Below are positions 1-10,037 of a stretch of DNA of 64,000 nucleotides, in pieces. Each line of letters opens with the position of its first letter. Positions within the stretch are counted from its first letter, which is position 1. This DNA is from Mucilaginibacter sp. 44-25 (GTDB lineage: Bacteria > Bacteroidota > Bacteroidia > Sphingobacteriales > Sphingobacteriaceae), in contig MKTS01000009.1 of the NCBI GenBank assembly GCA_001898335.1, positions 186,001 to 250,000 of the forward strand, in the 5' to 3' direction. The position numbers and the translations under genes were made by a program. The notes below the pieces were generated by a model. It saw only the letters and a program-made list of their open reading frames with translations, had not been told where the DNA came from and did not search any database.

Positions 1-130
1 TATTATTGATTATCAAATAATTATATATTTAAAAAGCTTTAAAAATATAACGATATTTTAAGCTAAAAAAAGGCATTTGATGCTCAAAAACGCATTAAAT
101 AGTTTTTAAAGTGTACTCACTCCAGCCTTG

Positions 131-1750
131 CTAATCAACCGGTTCAACCGCCTTTATCTGCATAATACATTGCTCAAATTGTTCAGGATTTTTGGCCTTA
201 GCCTTTATCCTCATTTTGTACACGTAAATGGTATTTACCGAGTACTCGAGTATCTTGGCAATCGTTTCATTATCGTTTATACCCATCCTAATGAGGGCAA
301 ATATCCGTAAGTCGGTATTTAATACTTCGTGCTCATGCGGCCATATCTGATCCTTCTCCTCAAACTGCGAATTAAATACGGTAATAAAGTTGGGGAATAT
401 CTTTAGGAAAATATGATCGAAACTATGGTAAAGCACTTCCCGCTCCTTTTTGATGTTGATATCATTCATGATTCCCCGGATATCATCATACTTTTTGATG
501 GAAAGCTTGGTATCAACCGACATTTTTAATTTTTCGAGCTTCAGAATATAGCCCGAGATGACTTTAAAGAACTGGCCTATGTACTCTTCCTTAATATGGG
601 CATCTTCGCCCAATTTATAATTGATATCCTTCAGCAGCGTGTTCTTTTCCTCTATTACTTTCTCTTTATGTTTCAGCTTGGCCAATTGCTTATATATCAT
701 TACCAGAAAAATAATCACCAGCGAGGCCAGTGCTGTAATAGCGGCGAGATAGCCAAGAATTTTTCGTTTTTGCTGTTCGCTGTTATTCAGCTCCTCAGCG
801 GCAATTACCGGTAAAATAGCTCCGATCTGTATCTTACGCTGCCGGGCTCCATAAAAATCAGCATCGGCTTTGGCCAATTGTATAAATTCATAGGCGTCTT
901 TAACCTCCCCTGTCTTATACAATTGTTCGGCAAGGCTAAAGAGCGCAACGGTTTCTTTGGTAGACGATTTAACATCGGCTATAGCCGACCGGATAAGCAT
1001 ATCTAATCCTTTTTCCTTTTCCCCGTTGTTAATAAACATCTGCCCGAGCGAACAGGCTACCATGGCCCGCAAGTGCATGGATATATCTGTTTTGGGGCCA
1101 ATCAGTTTGCCTAACTCTGCCGCTCCTGCCGCGTTATCATTTTCACCCACGTGTTTTAAACCGGTGTAGTAAATGCGCTCTACCGACCGCGGGGCGGTTA
1201 ACTGAATGGCCGAATCAATGTAAGCATTGGCCCCACTTATGTAATGCGGTGTAAAGTATTTATCGCTGTTATATTTGGCCAGGTCGCTATTGCAGCGGTA
1301 CATAATAAAATAGTACTCTTTACGCATGCTATCGTTAAGCACCCTGGGGTTAATCACCCTCATTACATCAAAAGTTTCCTTAAACATGCCCGACGACAGC
1401 AAAATAAAGCCAAGTTTGATCTGGCTGTAGTACGCACGAGACATATCATTGATAGCCGTACTGATATCCTTCAGTTTGTTCACGTACACATAAGCAGAAT
1501 CGTACTGATATGATTTATACTCCTCATATAATTCCAGGCATAGCTCATACTGCCGGGTATGATCGCCGGGAGGCGTATTTTGATACTGCTGCCTTAATTT
1601 TTGTATACGGCTTTGCTTGGCACCATCATAAACGTCCTTTTTGCTCAGTGCCGTTTTTAAAGCTGTCAATAGGCTATCTGTCTGCTTGCTAAAAGCAGCG
1701 ACAGGGCTAATTAACAGTAATACTAACAGTACCCGTAACAACAATTTCAT
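131..1750 (-). CDS. Membrane-bound TPR/HTH regulator (DUF6377-like)
   Basis: A 539-residue protein with an N-terminal signal peptide (MKLLLRVLLVLLLISPVAAF), a long helical repeat-rich periplasmic region, one transmembrane helix near residues 328-351 (ILGYLAAITALASLVIIFLV), a cytoplasmic coiled coil, and a C-terminal LuxR-like helix-turn-helix (around GINDNETIAKILEYSVNTI). This layout matches the Bacteroidetes DUF6377 family, which I understand as single-protein membrane sensors that bind DNA directly. I chose the Met at 1750, not the upstream in-frame Met, because it begins the signal peptide. It lies just downstream of a family 31 glycosidase on the same strand, so control of carbohydrate use is a reasonable but unproven inference. 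Confidence 0.8.
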   Translation of the reverse strand: MKLLLRVLLVLLLISPVAAFSKQTDSLLTALKTALSKKDVYDGAKQSRIQKLRQQYQNTPPGDHTRQYELCLELYEEYKSYQYDSAYVYVNKLKDISTAINDMSRAYYSQIKLGFILLSSGMFKETFDVMRVINPRVLNDSMRKEYYFIMYRCNSDLAKYNSDKYFTPHYISGANAYIDSAIQLTAPRSVERIYYTGLKHVGENDNAAGAAELGKLIGPKTDISMHLRAMVACSLGQMFINNGEKEKGLDMLIRSAIADVKSSTKETVALFSLAEQLYKTGEVKDAYEFIQLAKADADFYGARQRKIQIGAILPVIAAEELNNSEQQKRKILGYLAAITALASLVIIFLVMIYKQLAKLKHKEKVIEEKNTLLKDINYKLGEDAHIKEEYIGQFFKVISGYILKLEKLKMSVDTKLSIKKYDDIRGIMNDINIKKEREVLYHSFDHIFLKIFPNFITVFNSQFEEKDQIWPHEHEVLNTDLRIFALIRMGINDNETIAKILEYSVNTIYVYKMRIKAKAKNPEQFEQCIMQIKAVEPVD

Positions 1751-1876
1751 ATAAGTGGCAACAGAGGGATGAATAATTGGGGTAAATAGCACTGAAATGC
1801 CGCTTTTACCAAGCGTAATAATAGTAATTATACTTTGAATTAAATTGCTGTTACACGGTTTTTATGAAAACGGCAA

Positions 1877-1908
1877 TAAAAAACCCGTAACTTAAAATAA
1901 GTTACGGG
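1877..1908 (-). terminator. Rho-independent terminator after the GH31 gene
   Basis: An 11-bp perfect stem (CCCGTAACTTA with its complement, 4-nt loop) followed on the minus strand by a run of T. It sits 26 bp past the stop codon of the glycosidase gene and separates it from the regulator gene. Confidence 0.85.
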
Positions 1909-1934
1909 CCGTTACGCAGGGGTATTAAAAATTG

Positions 1935-4403
1935 CTAATCCTGGTAGGTTAAAGTTAGTTCGTCACTGCTGTTACGGAATACAATGCTCTGCACATTTTC
2001 TCCCTCTACGGGGTTAGAAAAGCCTGTAGGGTCAAAGCGCGAAATTGGCACCATCAACGACTGGAAATCGTTACTGGCGCGCATGGTTCTGCCATTGATT
2101 TTTACAGGCAAGCCACCATCTTTAAAACCATGCAATATCAGCTTTATGTTATTGAATTTAGATTTCGCAGAACCCTCTACCCTGCTAAAACTAATCGACT
2201 TTTTGGTTGGGTTGTATGTTATATCGCGTTTGTAGTACTCCCCTTTCTCGTAATTGAATGATGCACCATCATCTTCATAATAAACAAATTTATTGTTGAT
2301 ACTGCCTTTATAAATATGCAGGTAAAGCGTATCCGCTGGTGTTTGAGTGGTATTTTGCACGAGCGACTGCATTGGGATAATGCTGCTTTCCTTTACATAA
2401 ACCGGCAACTTTGAGATACCCAGGTCAATAGCGGTCTTTTGGTTTCCTTGCTGTACCCGTCCGTTATAAAGATCGTACCATTTGCCTTGCGGGAAATACA
2501 GTTTACCGTAATTAGTAACACCATCAAACGGGAATACCAGAAAAGCTTTACCAAACATGTACTGGTTTTCGTATAGGCTGTTGTAAACATTTTCGTCGTG
2601 TGTGTAATCAATGGTGAGCGAACGCATGATGGGGCTCCCGTTTTGAGTAGCTTCATAAAAGCTTGAGTACAGGTAAGGGAGCAAACGATAACGGAGGTTA
2701 ATGTAATTACGGGTGATCTCGAGCACCTCTTCGCCGTAGGCCCAGGGCTCAGATGCCTTAGAATTAATGCCCGAGTGGTTACGCATGTAAGGGTTAAACG
2801 CGCCTATTTGCATCCAGCGCGCATACAAAGCCGGCGACGCCCCACCCGTAAAGCCGCCCACGTCCATACCAGAGAACGGTACGCCGCTTAGGCCAAGGCT
2901 GTTTAGCAGGCGTACACCCAGCAGCATGTGGTCGTTTTCGGCGCGGTTGTCGCCCGTCCAGATAGCCGCGTAACGCTGCAAGCCTGCATACCCTGACCGT
3001 GTGAGGATGAATGGCCGCTTGTTCTCTCTTGCTGCCTTGTACCCCTCATAGCTCGAGCGGATCATTTCTAAACCATATACGTTATGTACCTGCGGATGTG
3101 CCGCGCCTTTACCTTCATAATTAAAAAGGATATTATCAGGCGCTTTTTGGCCCCAGGTACTAAATTCGTTCATATCGTTCCAGATACCGCTTATCCCTTC
3201 CGATGCATATTTTTTTAATTCATTAGCCCAAAACGCCCGTCCCTTAGGGTTAGTAAAATCCGGGAAATGGCACCAGCCGGGCCAAACCTGCCCGGTATAG
3301 TAACTTCCATCGGGGTATTTGGCAAAAATATCGTCCTTTACACCCCGTTCGTAGGTGCCATAGCCTTTTTCTACCTTCACACCGGGGTCAACAATAAGCG
3401 TTACCTTAAAACCCATATCACCCAGTTTTTTGGTCATGGATGTAGGGTTTGGGAAACGGCTTTCGTCCCACGTAAATACTTTGTATTTATCCATGTAATG
3501 GATATCAAGCGTAATACCATCGGCTGGTATTTTCTTCTCTCTTAGGGTTTCAGCAATACGCATCACCTCGGTTTCGGGATAATAGCTGTAACGGTTTTGC
3601 TGGTAGCCTAAACTCCACAAAGGCGGCATTTTCATCAGGCCCGTTAATGAAGTGTATGACCTGATGATGTCGGCAATGTGCGTATGGTAAATAAAGTAGT
3701 AGTTCATCTCCCCGCCTTTAGCGCCAAAAGATGAGAACCGGTTATTACTGGCACCAAAATTAAAATCGCTTTGCCAGGTGTTATCGAAAAATATACCATA
3801 ATTCACCTGATGGTGCACGCCTATATAAAACGGTATGGTTGAATAAATAGGGTCCTGGTTGGTGGTATAAGCATAGGTATCACTATTCCAATGAGTGTAA
3901 GCATTTCCTTTTCTGTCGAGCGGGCCGGTCTTTTCACCCAAACCTATAAAATGCTCGTTTTCCTGCATATGTTTATAGGTGGTAACCGATTCGTTTACCC
4001 ATGATGTGGTTAAACCCGGTTCGTCCTGGTTGATCACTTCGCCGCCTGGGGTAAGAAATGTTACCAGAAAGGGTTGTTTCTTAATATTTACCTTTAACGA
4101 ATCAGTATTGATGTTGATCTCATCAGCCGTTTGGTTTACTGTAACCCGGGTTTTGACAGGTGTGCCGATAACCGCGTAAGAAAAATCGTCGCCGAGCTTT
4201 TGCTTATCCATGCGCACCCGTACGATAGTGGGGCTATATACCGTTAGTTTTATAAAGGCATTATCCGTAGTAATATCTACCTGCTGCCCGCTAACGGTTA
4301 CAGCGGCGACGTTACCGGTTTGCTTTACCCCGCTTTGGGCGTATATCTTTTGCAGAGGTGTAATAAAAAGTAGCGCGATAGCTAAAATTCTGTTGAGTTT
4401 CAT
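1935..4403 (-). CDS. Glycoside hydrolase family 31 (alpha-glucosidase/xylosidase type)
   Basis: An 822-residue secreted enzyme. Residues 1-22 form a signal peptide ending in YAQ. The family 31 nucleophile motif GIWNDMNEF lies near residue 407 and the acid/base motif IWTGDN near residue 482; the N-terminal beta-sandwich and the C-terminal DUF5110-type region are both present. Family members release alpha-linked glucose or xylose from oligosaccharides by a retaining mechanism; the substrate cannot be told from sequence. It probably acts in the periplasm or on the outer membrane. It is followed by its own terminator and then by a TPR/HTH regulator on the same strand. There are no SusC/SusD genes nearby, so this is not a full polysaccharide utilisation locus. 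Confidence 0.95.
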   Translation of the reverse strand: MKLNRILAIALLFITPLQKIYAQSGVKQTGNVAAVTVSGQQVDITTDNAFIKLTVYSPTIVRVRMDKQKLGDDFSYAVIGTPVKTRVTVNQTADEININTDSLKVNIKKQPFLVTFLTPGGEVINQDEPGLTTSWVNESVTTYKHMQENEHFIGLGEKTGPLDRKGNAYTHWNSDTYAYTTNQDPIYSTIPFYIGVHHQVNYGIFFDNTWQSDFNFGASNNRFSSFGAKGGEMNYYFIYHTHIADIIRSYTSLTGLMKMPPLWSLGYQQNRYSYYPETEVMRIAETLREKKIPADGITLDIHYMDKYKVFTWDESRFPNPTSMTKKLGDMGFKVTLIVDPGVKVEKGYGTYERGVKDDIFAKYPDGSYYTGQVWPGWCHFPDFTNPKGRAFWANELKKYASEGISGIWNDMNEFSTWGQKAPDNILFNYEGKGAAHPQVHNVYGLEMIRSSYEGYKAARENKRPFILTRSGYAGLQRYAAIWTGDNRAENDHMLLGVRLLNSLGLSGVPFSGMDVGGFTGGASPALYARWMQIGAFNPYMRNHSGINSKASEPWAYGEEVLEITRNYINLRYRLLPYLYSSFYEATQNGSPIMRSLTIDYTHDENVYNSLYENQYMFGKAFLVFPFDGVTNYGKLYFPQGKWYDLYNGRVQQGNQKTAIDLGISKLPVYVKESSIIPMQSLVQNTTQTPADTLYLHIYKGSINNKFVYYEDDGASFNYEKGEYYKRDITYNPTKKSISFSRVEGSAKSKFNNIKLILHGFKDGGLPVKINGRTMRASNDFQSLMVPISRFDPTGFSNPVEGENVQSIVFRNSSDELTLTYQD

Positions 4404-4527
4404 CTGTAAAAATTGGATCGTAGGCCGGGTTTTGGTTTCCGGGCAATTGGTTTTGTGCGGATGAAATTAAAACAGATGATGCGTTTAAGCTATCAATTTA
4501 AACTTTGTATACTTTTTTTATAAACAT

Positions 4528-4560
4528 AAAACCCGCTTATCTTATCAATAAGCGGGTTTT
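4528..4560 (-). terminator. Terminator downstream of apt
   Basis: A 13-bp stem (AAAACCCGCTTAT with its complement) around a short loop. The A and T tracts at both ends let it work in either direction. It lies 50 bp after the apt stop codon. Confidence 0.85.
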
Positions 4561-4610
4561 GCAACTGTTGCAGCTATAAAAATATAAGCGATAATTTAAA
4601 GCTAAAAACT

Positions 4611-5138
4611 TTAATAATCGGCCAGAATAATGATATTATCACTGATAGGGGCTATTTTTTCATGCCCGTTAAGGAAGCCCAGGCCCACTACAAAACTAAA
4701 GCCGGCTACCTGGCCGCCCATTTCCTTTATCAGTTCGCTGGTAGCGGTAACGGTGCCGCCGGTGGCCAGCAGGTCGTCATGTATGAGTATGCGGTCGCCG
4801 GGTTTAAAAGCGTCGGTGTGTATCTCTATGGTAGCGCTACCATATTCCAGTTCGTATTTTTTTTGATTTACCGAATAAGGTAATTTACCCGCTTTACGCA
4901 CCGGTATAAAAGGGACCCCTAATTGTACCGCTAATGAAAGGCCAAATAAAAACCCTCTACTTTCTACTCCCGCAACGGCATCAATACGTGTATCCTGTAA
5001 CCTGGCTATAAAAGCGTTATTAATTTGGGTACAAAGCTCAGGATCTTTGAGTATGGGGGTAACATCCTTAAAAACTATACCCGGCTTTGGGAAATCGTGA
5101 ATGTCGCGTATGGCTTCCTTTATTTGCTGTTCTATCAT
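4611..5138 (-). CDS. apt: Adenine phosphoribosyltransferase
   Basis: A 175-residue type I phosphoribosyltransferase of normal length for Apt. The PRPP-binding loop ILIHDDLLATGGT is intact near residues 117-129, and the N-terminal IRDIHDFPKPGIVFKDVTP block is typical of Apt. It salvages adenine with PRPP to AMP in the cytosol. Its ATG overlaps the stop of the helix-hairpin-helix gene upstream (ATGA, 4 bp), so the two are probably translated from one transcript. Confidence 0.97.
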   Translation of the reverse strand: MIEQQIKEAIRDIHDFPKPGIVFKDVTPILKDPELCTQINNAFIARLQDTRIDAVAGVESRGFLFGLSLAVQLGVPFIPVRKAGKLPYSVNQKKYELEYGSATIEIHTDAFKPGDRILIHDDLLATGGTVTATSELIKEMGGQVAGFSFVVGLGFLNGHEKIAPISDNIIILADY

Positions 5139-5959
5139 TTATAAATTAAATAAGGTTCAATTTTACGCAAAATTTGCTCATCCATAATGGCAATTGTTGC
5201 CAAATCATTTATACCCATGTAGTTGCCGTGCTGCTTACGATACTCTATGATAGCGTTTACCTGTTTATAATTAAGGTACGGCAATAAGCGCAATTTATCG
5301 AAGGTAATGGTGTTGATGTTTATTTTACGGATGCGGTTTGGGTTTACCCTTACTTGTCCTTTGATCTCGTCATACTTTACCTCGTCTATACCAAAAACCT
5401 CTTTCAACTGTTCTTTATTAACAAAACCGCCCAAGCGTTCGCGGTAGTAAATTATACGTTTGGCAAAAGCAGGGCCAATGCCTTCAATGCCTACTAACCG
5501 GGCCGAATCCGCGCTGTTCAATTCTATCACCTGCACCTTGTGGCTTTCCGGCTGCCGTATCCTCATCAGCGGAGCTAATCGGGTATATATTGAATCGGTT
5601 ATGCCGTATATCTTTTTCAGGTCTGTAGGTTTACGGAAACGCCCGCCTTTGGCCAGGTAGTTTTCTATAGTGCGGGCCTGCACATCAGTAAGCCCATGCC
5701 GTTGCCATTCGGCATAGGAAGCACTATTGGGATCAAAATGAAGAGGCGTACCTTCGATGGTATTTTGCCTGCCAGCGTTCTGCTTTTCTAACAGGGCAAC
5801 CGCGGTGGCAAACTCCTTTGCATTTATTGTATTATCTTTGCGAAAGCCTCTGTAAATATATGGTGACGCTATGACCAGCGCCATCAGCAGCAGCATAACC
5901 ACCAAGCCGTTCCATTCTGCTTTAGTAATGGAAAACTGTTCTTTTAGCTTTGGCTTCAT
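5135..5959 (-). CDS. ComEA-like helix-hairpin-helix protein
   Basis: A 274-residue protein with one N-terminal membrane anchor (about residues 18-37) followed by three helix-hairpin-helix units. Each unit carries a marker such as FDPNSASYAEW, ELNSADSARL and ININTITFDKL, the latter two with the ComEA-type INxA-like start. Such proteins bind double-stranded DNA outside the inner membrane in natural transformation, but many Bacteroidetes have copies with no proven role. It overlaps apt by 4 bp. No other competence genes are in the window, so a DNA-uptake role is only inferred. Confidence 0.85.
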   Translation of the reverse strand: MKPKLKEQFSITKAEWNGLVVMLLLMALVIASPYIYRGFRKDNTINAKEFATAVALLEKQNAGRQNTIEGTPLHFDPNSASYAEWQRHGLTDVQARTIENYLAKGGRFRKPTDLKKIYGITDSIYTRLAPLMRIRQPESHKVQVIELNSADSARLVGIEGIGPAFAKRIIYYRERLGGFVNKEQLKEVFGIDEVKYDEIKGQVRVNPNRIRKININTITFDKLRLLPYLNYKQVNAIIEYRKQHGNYMGINDLATIAIMDEQILRKIEPYLIYK

Positions 5960-6031
5960 TTTGGATTGGCATATGGTTTAGCAAGAGGTTAAATTAGTAA
6001 TTTTTTATATAGTTAGCAGCGTTTTATACCC

Positions 6032-7786
6032 ATGAAGATAATTACCACCGAAGAGTTTGCCAGGGCTACCAAATTGGATAAGCTTAAAATGCCCGGCCTG
6101 GCCGCTCTTTTAATGGAATTAATGAAGATTAACCAGGTAAACGAACTATTTGCCCAGGCACAACCCAAAGTAGGCCCTGACTTTGTTGACGCCATACTTG
6201 AAGGCTGTGGTATCACGGTTGACTTTGATGAAGATGAGCTGAAGCACATCCCCAAAGATGGCGCCTTTATAGCCATAGCCAACCACCCGTATGGTGGTAT
6301 TGAGGGTATGGTATTGTTAAAGATATTGACCATGGCCCGCCCCGATGCTAAATTGATGGCCAACTTTATCCTGAAAAAGATCCCTAACCTGGCCGATTAT
6401 TTTATTGCCGTAAATCCGTTTGAGAATGTGGAACATTCGTCGAGCATCAGCGGGTTAAAAACAACGCTGGAGCTTTTGGCTAACGGTACCCCCATAGGTA
6501 TATTCCCGGCAGGTGAGGTATCTACCTTTAAGGTTGAGAAACGTGAGGTGACCGACCGCCTGTGGCACCCTGTTGTAGGCAAGATCATCGCTAAGGCTAA
6601 AGTACCTGTAGTATCTATCTATTTCCACGGTAACAACGGGTTGCTGTTTAACCTGCTGAGCATGATACACCCTGCCCTGCGCACGGCTAAACTGCCGTCA
6701 GAACTATTTAATAAACAAGGCCATACCATTAAACTGCGCATTGGAAAACCCATTAAGTTTAATGACATCCCCGACAACAATAACAGCGGCAAAATACTTA
6801 ACTACCTGCGTGCCAAAACCTATGCCCTTGGTGCCGGGCTGGATGAAGAGAAAAAGATATTTAGTCCGCGTAACCTGTTTAAGATAAAAAAGCTGCCTGA
6901 GGCTATTGTACCGGAAACCCCCGCTGATAAACTGGAAAAAGAAGTAGAACCGCTGCGCGAGAATTACCGCGTTTGGGTGGAGAAGAATTATGAAGTTTTT
7001 ATTGTACCTACGTCTGAAATACCCTGCATCATCCGTGAGATTGGGCGTTTGCGCGAAATTACTTTTCGTGAGGTTGGCGAAGGCACTAATAAAGCCACCG
7101 ACCTTGACGAGTACGATATTTATTACCACCACCTGTTTATATGGGATACCGAAGGTAAAGCGATTGTTGGCGCTTACCGCATAGGCCTGGGCGACGAGAT
7201 ATTTTACAGCGTTGGTAAAAAGGGCTTTTATATCAACGAACTGTTTAAGCTTAAGGAGCAATTTACACCCGTATTAAAGAAAAGCCTGGAGCTTGGCCGC
7301 TCATGGATACGCAAGGAATATCAACAGAAGCCGTTGCCGCTTTTCCTGCTTTGGAAAGGCATATTAAAATATGTGCTGGATAACCCGCGCTACCGCTACC
7401 TGATAGGCCCGGTGAGCATCAGCAATAATTTTTCGAAATTCAGTAAATCACTTATTGTTGATTACATTAATCGCAACCACTTTGACCACGACATGGCCCA
7501 GTTGGTTAAACCCCGTAAGAAGTTTAAGGTAAACTTTGAGAATATTGATACTGACGCCCTGCTGGCAGCCGGCGACTCTTTCAAAGGGCTCGATGCGCTG
7601 ATATCTGAAGTGGAAACACACAGCATGAAGATACCGGTATTGCTAAGACAGTACATAGGCCTCAACGCCAAGATCATCAGCTTTAACATTGACCCTAAGT
7701 TTGCCGATTGCCTTGACGGTTTCCTGGTGCTCGATCTGCAAAAAGTACCACAGGACATGCTCGAAAAGTTGGGGAAAAACCTGTAA
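6032..7786 (+). CDS. Bifunctional acyltransferase, OlsF-like (PlsC-type plus GNAT-type)
   Basis: A 584-residue protein made of two acyltransferase modules. The N-terminal half is a PlsC-type O-acyltransferase with the block IANHPYGGIEG near residue 81 and GIFPAGEVS further on. The C-terminal half is a GNAT-fold N-acyltransferase like OlsB/hemolysin (GAYRIGLGDEIF, ELGRSWIRKEYQ, YLIGPVSISNNF). The same order is known in OlsF of Flavobacterium johnsoniae and Serratia, which makes ornithine lipids by N-acylation then O-acylation; Bacteroides uses split GlsB/GlsA for glycine lipids. I infer aminolipid synthesis, with the amino acid unknown. It is a single gene with its own terminator. Confidence 0.85.
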   Translation: MKIITTEEFARATKLDKLKMPGLAALLMELMKINQVNELFAQAQPKVGPDFVDAILEGCGITVDFDEDELKHIPKDGAFIAIANHPYGGIEGMVLLKILTMARPDAKLMANFILKKIPNLADYFIAVNPFENVEHSSSISGLKTTLELLANGTPIGIFPAGEVSTFKVEKREVTDRLWHPVVGKIIAKAKVPVVSIYFHGNNGLLFNLLSMIHPALRTAKLPSELFNKQGHTIKLRIGKPIKFNDIPDNNNSGKILNYLRAKTYALGAGLDEEKKIFSPRNLFKIKKLPEAIVPETPADKLEKEVEPLRENYRVWVEKNYEVFIVPTSEIPCIIREIGRLREITFREVGEGTNKATDLDEYDIYYHHLFIWDTEGKAIVGAYRIGLGDEIFYSVGKKGFYINELFKLKEQFTPVLKKSLELGRSWIRKEYQQKPLPLFLLWKGILKYVLDNPRYRYLIGPVSISNNFSKFSKSLIVDYINRNHFDHDMAQLVKPRKKFKVNFENIDTDALLAAGDSFKGLDALISEVETHSMKIPVLLRQYIGLNAKIISFNIDPKFADCLDGFLVLDLQKVPQDMLEKLGKNL

Positions 7787-7813
7787 CCGCGCAGGCTATA
7801 AGAATGAATATCT

Positions 7814-7845
7814 AAAAAAGTGCTTCCCTACCGGAAGCATTTTTT
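7814..7845. terminator. Bidirectional terminator between convergent genes
   Basis: A 7-bp stem TGCTTCC/GGAAGCA with loop CTACC, A tract on the left and T tract on the right. It serves both the OlsF-like gene and the Mpo1-like gene, whose stops are only 66 bp apart. Confidence 0.85.
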
Positions 7846-7852
7846 ATGCGCT

Positions 7853-8392
7853 TTAGTAGCGCAATTTGAGCTTACGTGTGAGCCTGTACATTACCCAAAG
7901 CGGCGTAACATGTGCCAGTTTGGTATCATCGTTAAAAGAAGCTTCTTTACCTTCTATCTTACCCCCTATATACTGGCAAAGTAACGCGAGTAGCAATATC
8001 CCCACACTTACAGCACTTAGCTGTGGGCCGCCCGCTTTCTCCCATGTTTCAAACTGCATAATGAGGTAGCTAAAGCCAAACATCAGGAACAGCATAAAAT
8101 ACGACAACAATGGCGATAGCTTGAGGTAGTAGTAAATGGCAATAGCAATTACAAAAGAGGCCCAGTTAAAATAGCCTTTGTAGGCCTTTAAAAAGCCAAT
8201 TTCCGGGAAGGGAACAGCCCAGGCCATGCCTAATATGCCCAGTACCATCAACGGCACGCAAATGTAATGCAATACACGGTTGGTTGGCTTTTGATGACTG
8301 GCATCTAAACGAGCGAAAAAAACTTCAACAGGGCGCAGGTCTTCCTGTTTTGGTTTTGCGGGGCTTGAATATTTGTGGTGTTGTTTACCCAT
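7853..8392 (-). CDS. Mpo1-like (DUF962) integral membrane protein
   Basis: A 179-residue protein with four hydrophobic segments. The N-terminal block ASHQKPTNRVLHYICVPLM is the DUF962/Mpo1 signature, in which the conserved His and Asn residues are thought to bind iron. Yeast Mpo1 is a dioxygenase that removes one carbon from 2-hydroxy fatty acids during phytosphingosine breakdown. Sphingobacteria make sphingolipids, so a similar lipid role is plausible here but not shown. It converges on the OlsF-like acyltransferase, which also fits lipid metabolism. The N-terminal 20 residues are charged and probably cytosolic. Confidence 0.8.
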   Translation of the reverse strand: MGKQHHKYSSPAKPKQEDLRPVEVFFARLDASHQKPTNRVLHYICVPLMVLGILGMAWAVPFPEIGFLKAYKGYFNWASFVIAIAIYYYLKLSPLLSYFMLFLMFGFSYLIMQFETWEKAGGPQLSAVSVGILLLALLCQYIGGKIEGKEASFNDDTKLAHVTPLWVMYRLTRKLKLRY

Positions 8393-8403
8393 CTCTAAAA
8401 AAC

Positions 8404-8435
8404 AAAAAAGCCCTCCCCGTTTACAGAGAGGGCTT
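8404..8435 (-). terminator. Terminator downstream of rny
   Basis: An 8-bp stem AAGCCCTC/GAGGGCTT with a 12-nt loop, followed on the minus strand by a T tract. It lies within 50 bp of the rny stop and just upstream of the Mpo1-like gene. Confidence 0.8.
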
Positions 8436-8450
8436 GTGCAAAGCTATAAA

Positions 8451-10016
8451 TTATTTCGCGAACGCTACTGAGCGTGTTTCTCGGATAACGGTCACCTTTA
8501 TCTGACCAGGGTAAGTCATTTCGGTTTGGATGCGGTTAGAGATATCGGCCGCTAACACTTCTGACTGTGCGTCTGATATCTTCTCGCTCTCTACCACTAC
8601 ACGTAACTCACGACCTGCCTGAATGGCAAATGTTTTTTCAACGCCTGGGTATGATAAAGCTAAGTCCTCAAGCTCTTTTAGGCGCTTGATATAACTTTCT
8701 ACCACCTCGCGGCGTGCGCCCGGCCTTGCTCCTGAAATAGCGTCACAAACCTGAATGATAGGTGATAACATCGAGGTCATCTCTATTTCATCGTGGTGGG
8801 CGCCTATGGCGTTGCAAACTTCCGGATGCTCTTTGTATTTTTCGGCCAATTGCATACCTAAAATTGCGTGTGGCAGCTCAGGGTTATCATCAGGCACTTT
8901 GCCAATATCGTGCAGTAACCCTGCGCGTTTTGCCAGTTTCACGTTAAGGCCCAATTCTGCCGCCATGGTAGCGCAGAAGTTAGCTACCTCGCGAGAGTGC
9001 TGCAGCAGGTTTTGCCCATATGATGAGCGGTAACGCATACGGCCAACCATGCGGATCAGCTCCGGGTGAAGGCCGTTGATACCTAAATCGATAACGGTAC
9101 GCTCGCCTATCTCTACAATTTCTTCTTCTATCTGCTTTTTAGTTTTGGCAACCACTTCCTCAATACGGGCAGGGTGTATACGGCCGTCGGTAACCAGGCG
9201 GTGCATAGCCAAACGGGCTATCTCGCGGCGAACCGGGTCAAAGCCTGAAAGGATGATCGCCTCCGGGGTATCATCAACAATGATCTCGATACCGGTAGCA
9301 GCCTCCAGCGCACGAATGTTACGCCCCTCACGACCAATAATACGGCCCTTTATCTCATCGTTCTCGATGTTGAAGATAGATACCGTATTCTCAATAGCGG
9401 CCTCTGTAGCGGTACGTTGTATGGTTTGGATAACGATCTTTTTAGCCTCTTTATTGGCGGTAAGCTTAGCTTCGTCAACAATATCCTTTATCTGCGCCAT
9501 GGCTTTGCTACGGGCTTCCTCGCGCAGGTTATCAACCAGTTGGTTTTTGGCATCTTCCGCGCTTAAGCCTGCTATGTTTTCTAACTGAGCTACGTGCTGA
9601 TTTTTAAGGTGTTCAACCTCTTCCTGCTTTTTAGCAACTACCTCGGTTTGTTGCTCCAGCTTTTTACGAATATTATCGAGCTCGCTTTCCTTGCGGTTAA
9701 GGTTCTCCAGTTTCTGATTAAAAGATTGCTCTTTTTGTTTGATGCCATTCTCGCGCTGGTTCAGCGTATTGTTCTTGGCATTTACTTCCTGCTCGTGCTC
9801 GGCCTTCAGCTGTAAAAATTTCTCTTTTGCCTCTAACAAACGGTTCTTTTTTAGGATCTCCGCGTTGTTCTCAGCATCTTTTAATATCTTCTTTACTTTG
9901 TTTTGGGCTGCTACTTCCTGATCTTTGAATAATTTACGCAGCAGGAAACGCCCTATGACGATTCCCGTAGGAACGCCGCAAAGCACCCCTATAATTACAT
10001 ATAATACACTGTTCAT
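8451..10016 (-). CDS. rny: Ribonuclease Y
   Basis: A 521-residue endoribonuclease with the complete family layout: an N-terminal membrane anchor (residues 1-24, [20 protein letters not shown]), a long coiled coil to about residue 200, a KH domain ([20 protein letters not shown]), and an HD domain with LLHDIGKV and GAHHDEIE as metal-binding motifs. It cuts mRNA at the membrane to start decay. The gene follows the predicted 6S RNA and the zapA operon on the same strand. Length and motifs are normal. Confidence 0.97.
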   Translation of the reverse strand: MNSVLYVIIGVLCGVPTGIVIGRFLLRKLFKDQEVAAQNKVKKILKDAENNAEILKKNRLLEAKEKFLQLKAEHEQEVNAKNNTLNQRENGIKQKEQSFNQKLENLNRKESELDNIRKKLEQQTEVVAKKQEEVEHLKNQHVAQLENIAGLSAEDAKNQLVDNLREEARSKAMAQIKDIVDEAKLTANKEAKKIVIQTIQRTATEAAIENTVSIFNIENDEIKGRIIGREGRNIRALEAATGIEIIVDDTPEAIILSGFDPVRREIARLAMHRLVTDGRIHPARIEEVVAKTKKQIEEEIVEIGERTVIDLGINGLHPELIRMVGRMRYRSSYGQNLLQHSREVANFCATMAAELGLNVKLAKRAGLLHDIGKVPDDNPELPHAILGMQLAEKYKEHPEVCNAIGAHHDEIEMTSMLSPIIQVCDAISGARPGARREVVESYIKRLKELEDLALSYPGVEKTFAIQAGRELRVVVESEKISDAQSEVLAADISNRIQTEMTYPGQIKVTVIRETRSVAFAK

Positions 10017-10037
10017 TCTCTTTTTTAGGTTATAAAA

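Noticed and set aside
6704..7261. 185-codon minus-strand open frame
   Set aside because: Antisense to the OlsF-like gene, with no recognisable domain.
9076..9588. 170-codon plus-strand open frame, Ser/Ile rich
   Set aside because: Antisense to rny, whose motifs are complete.
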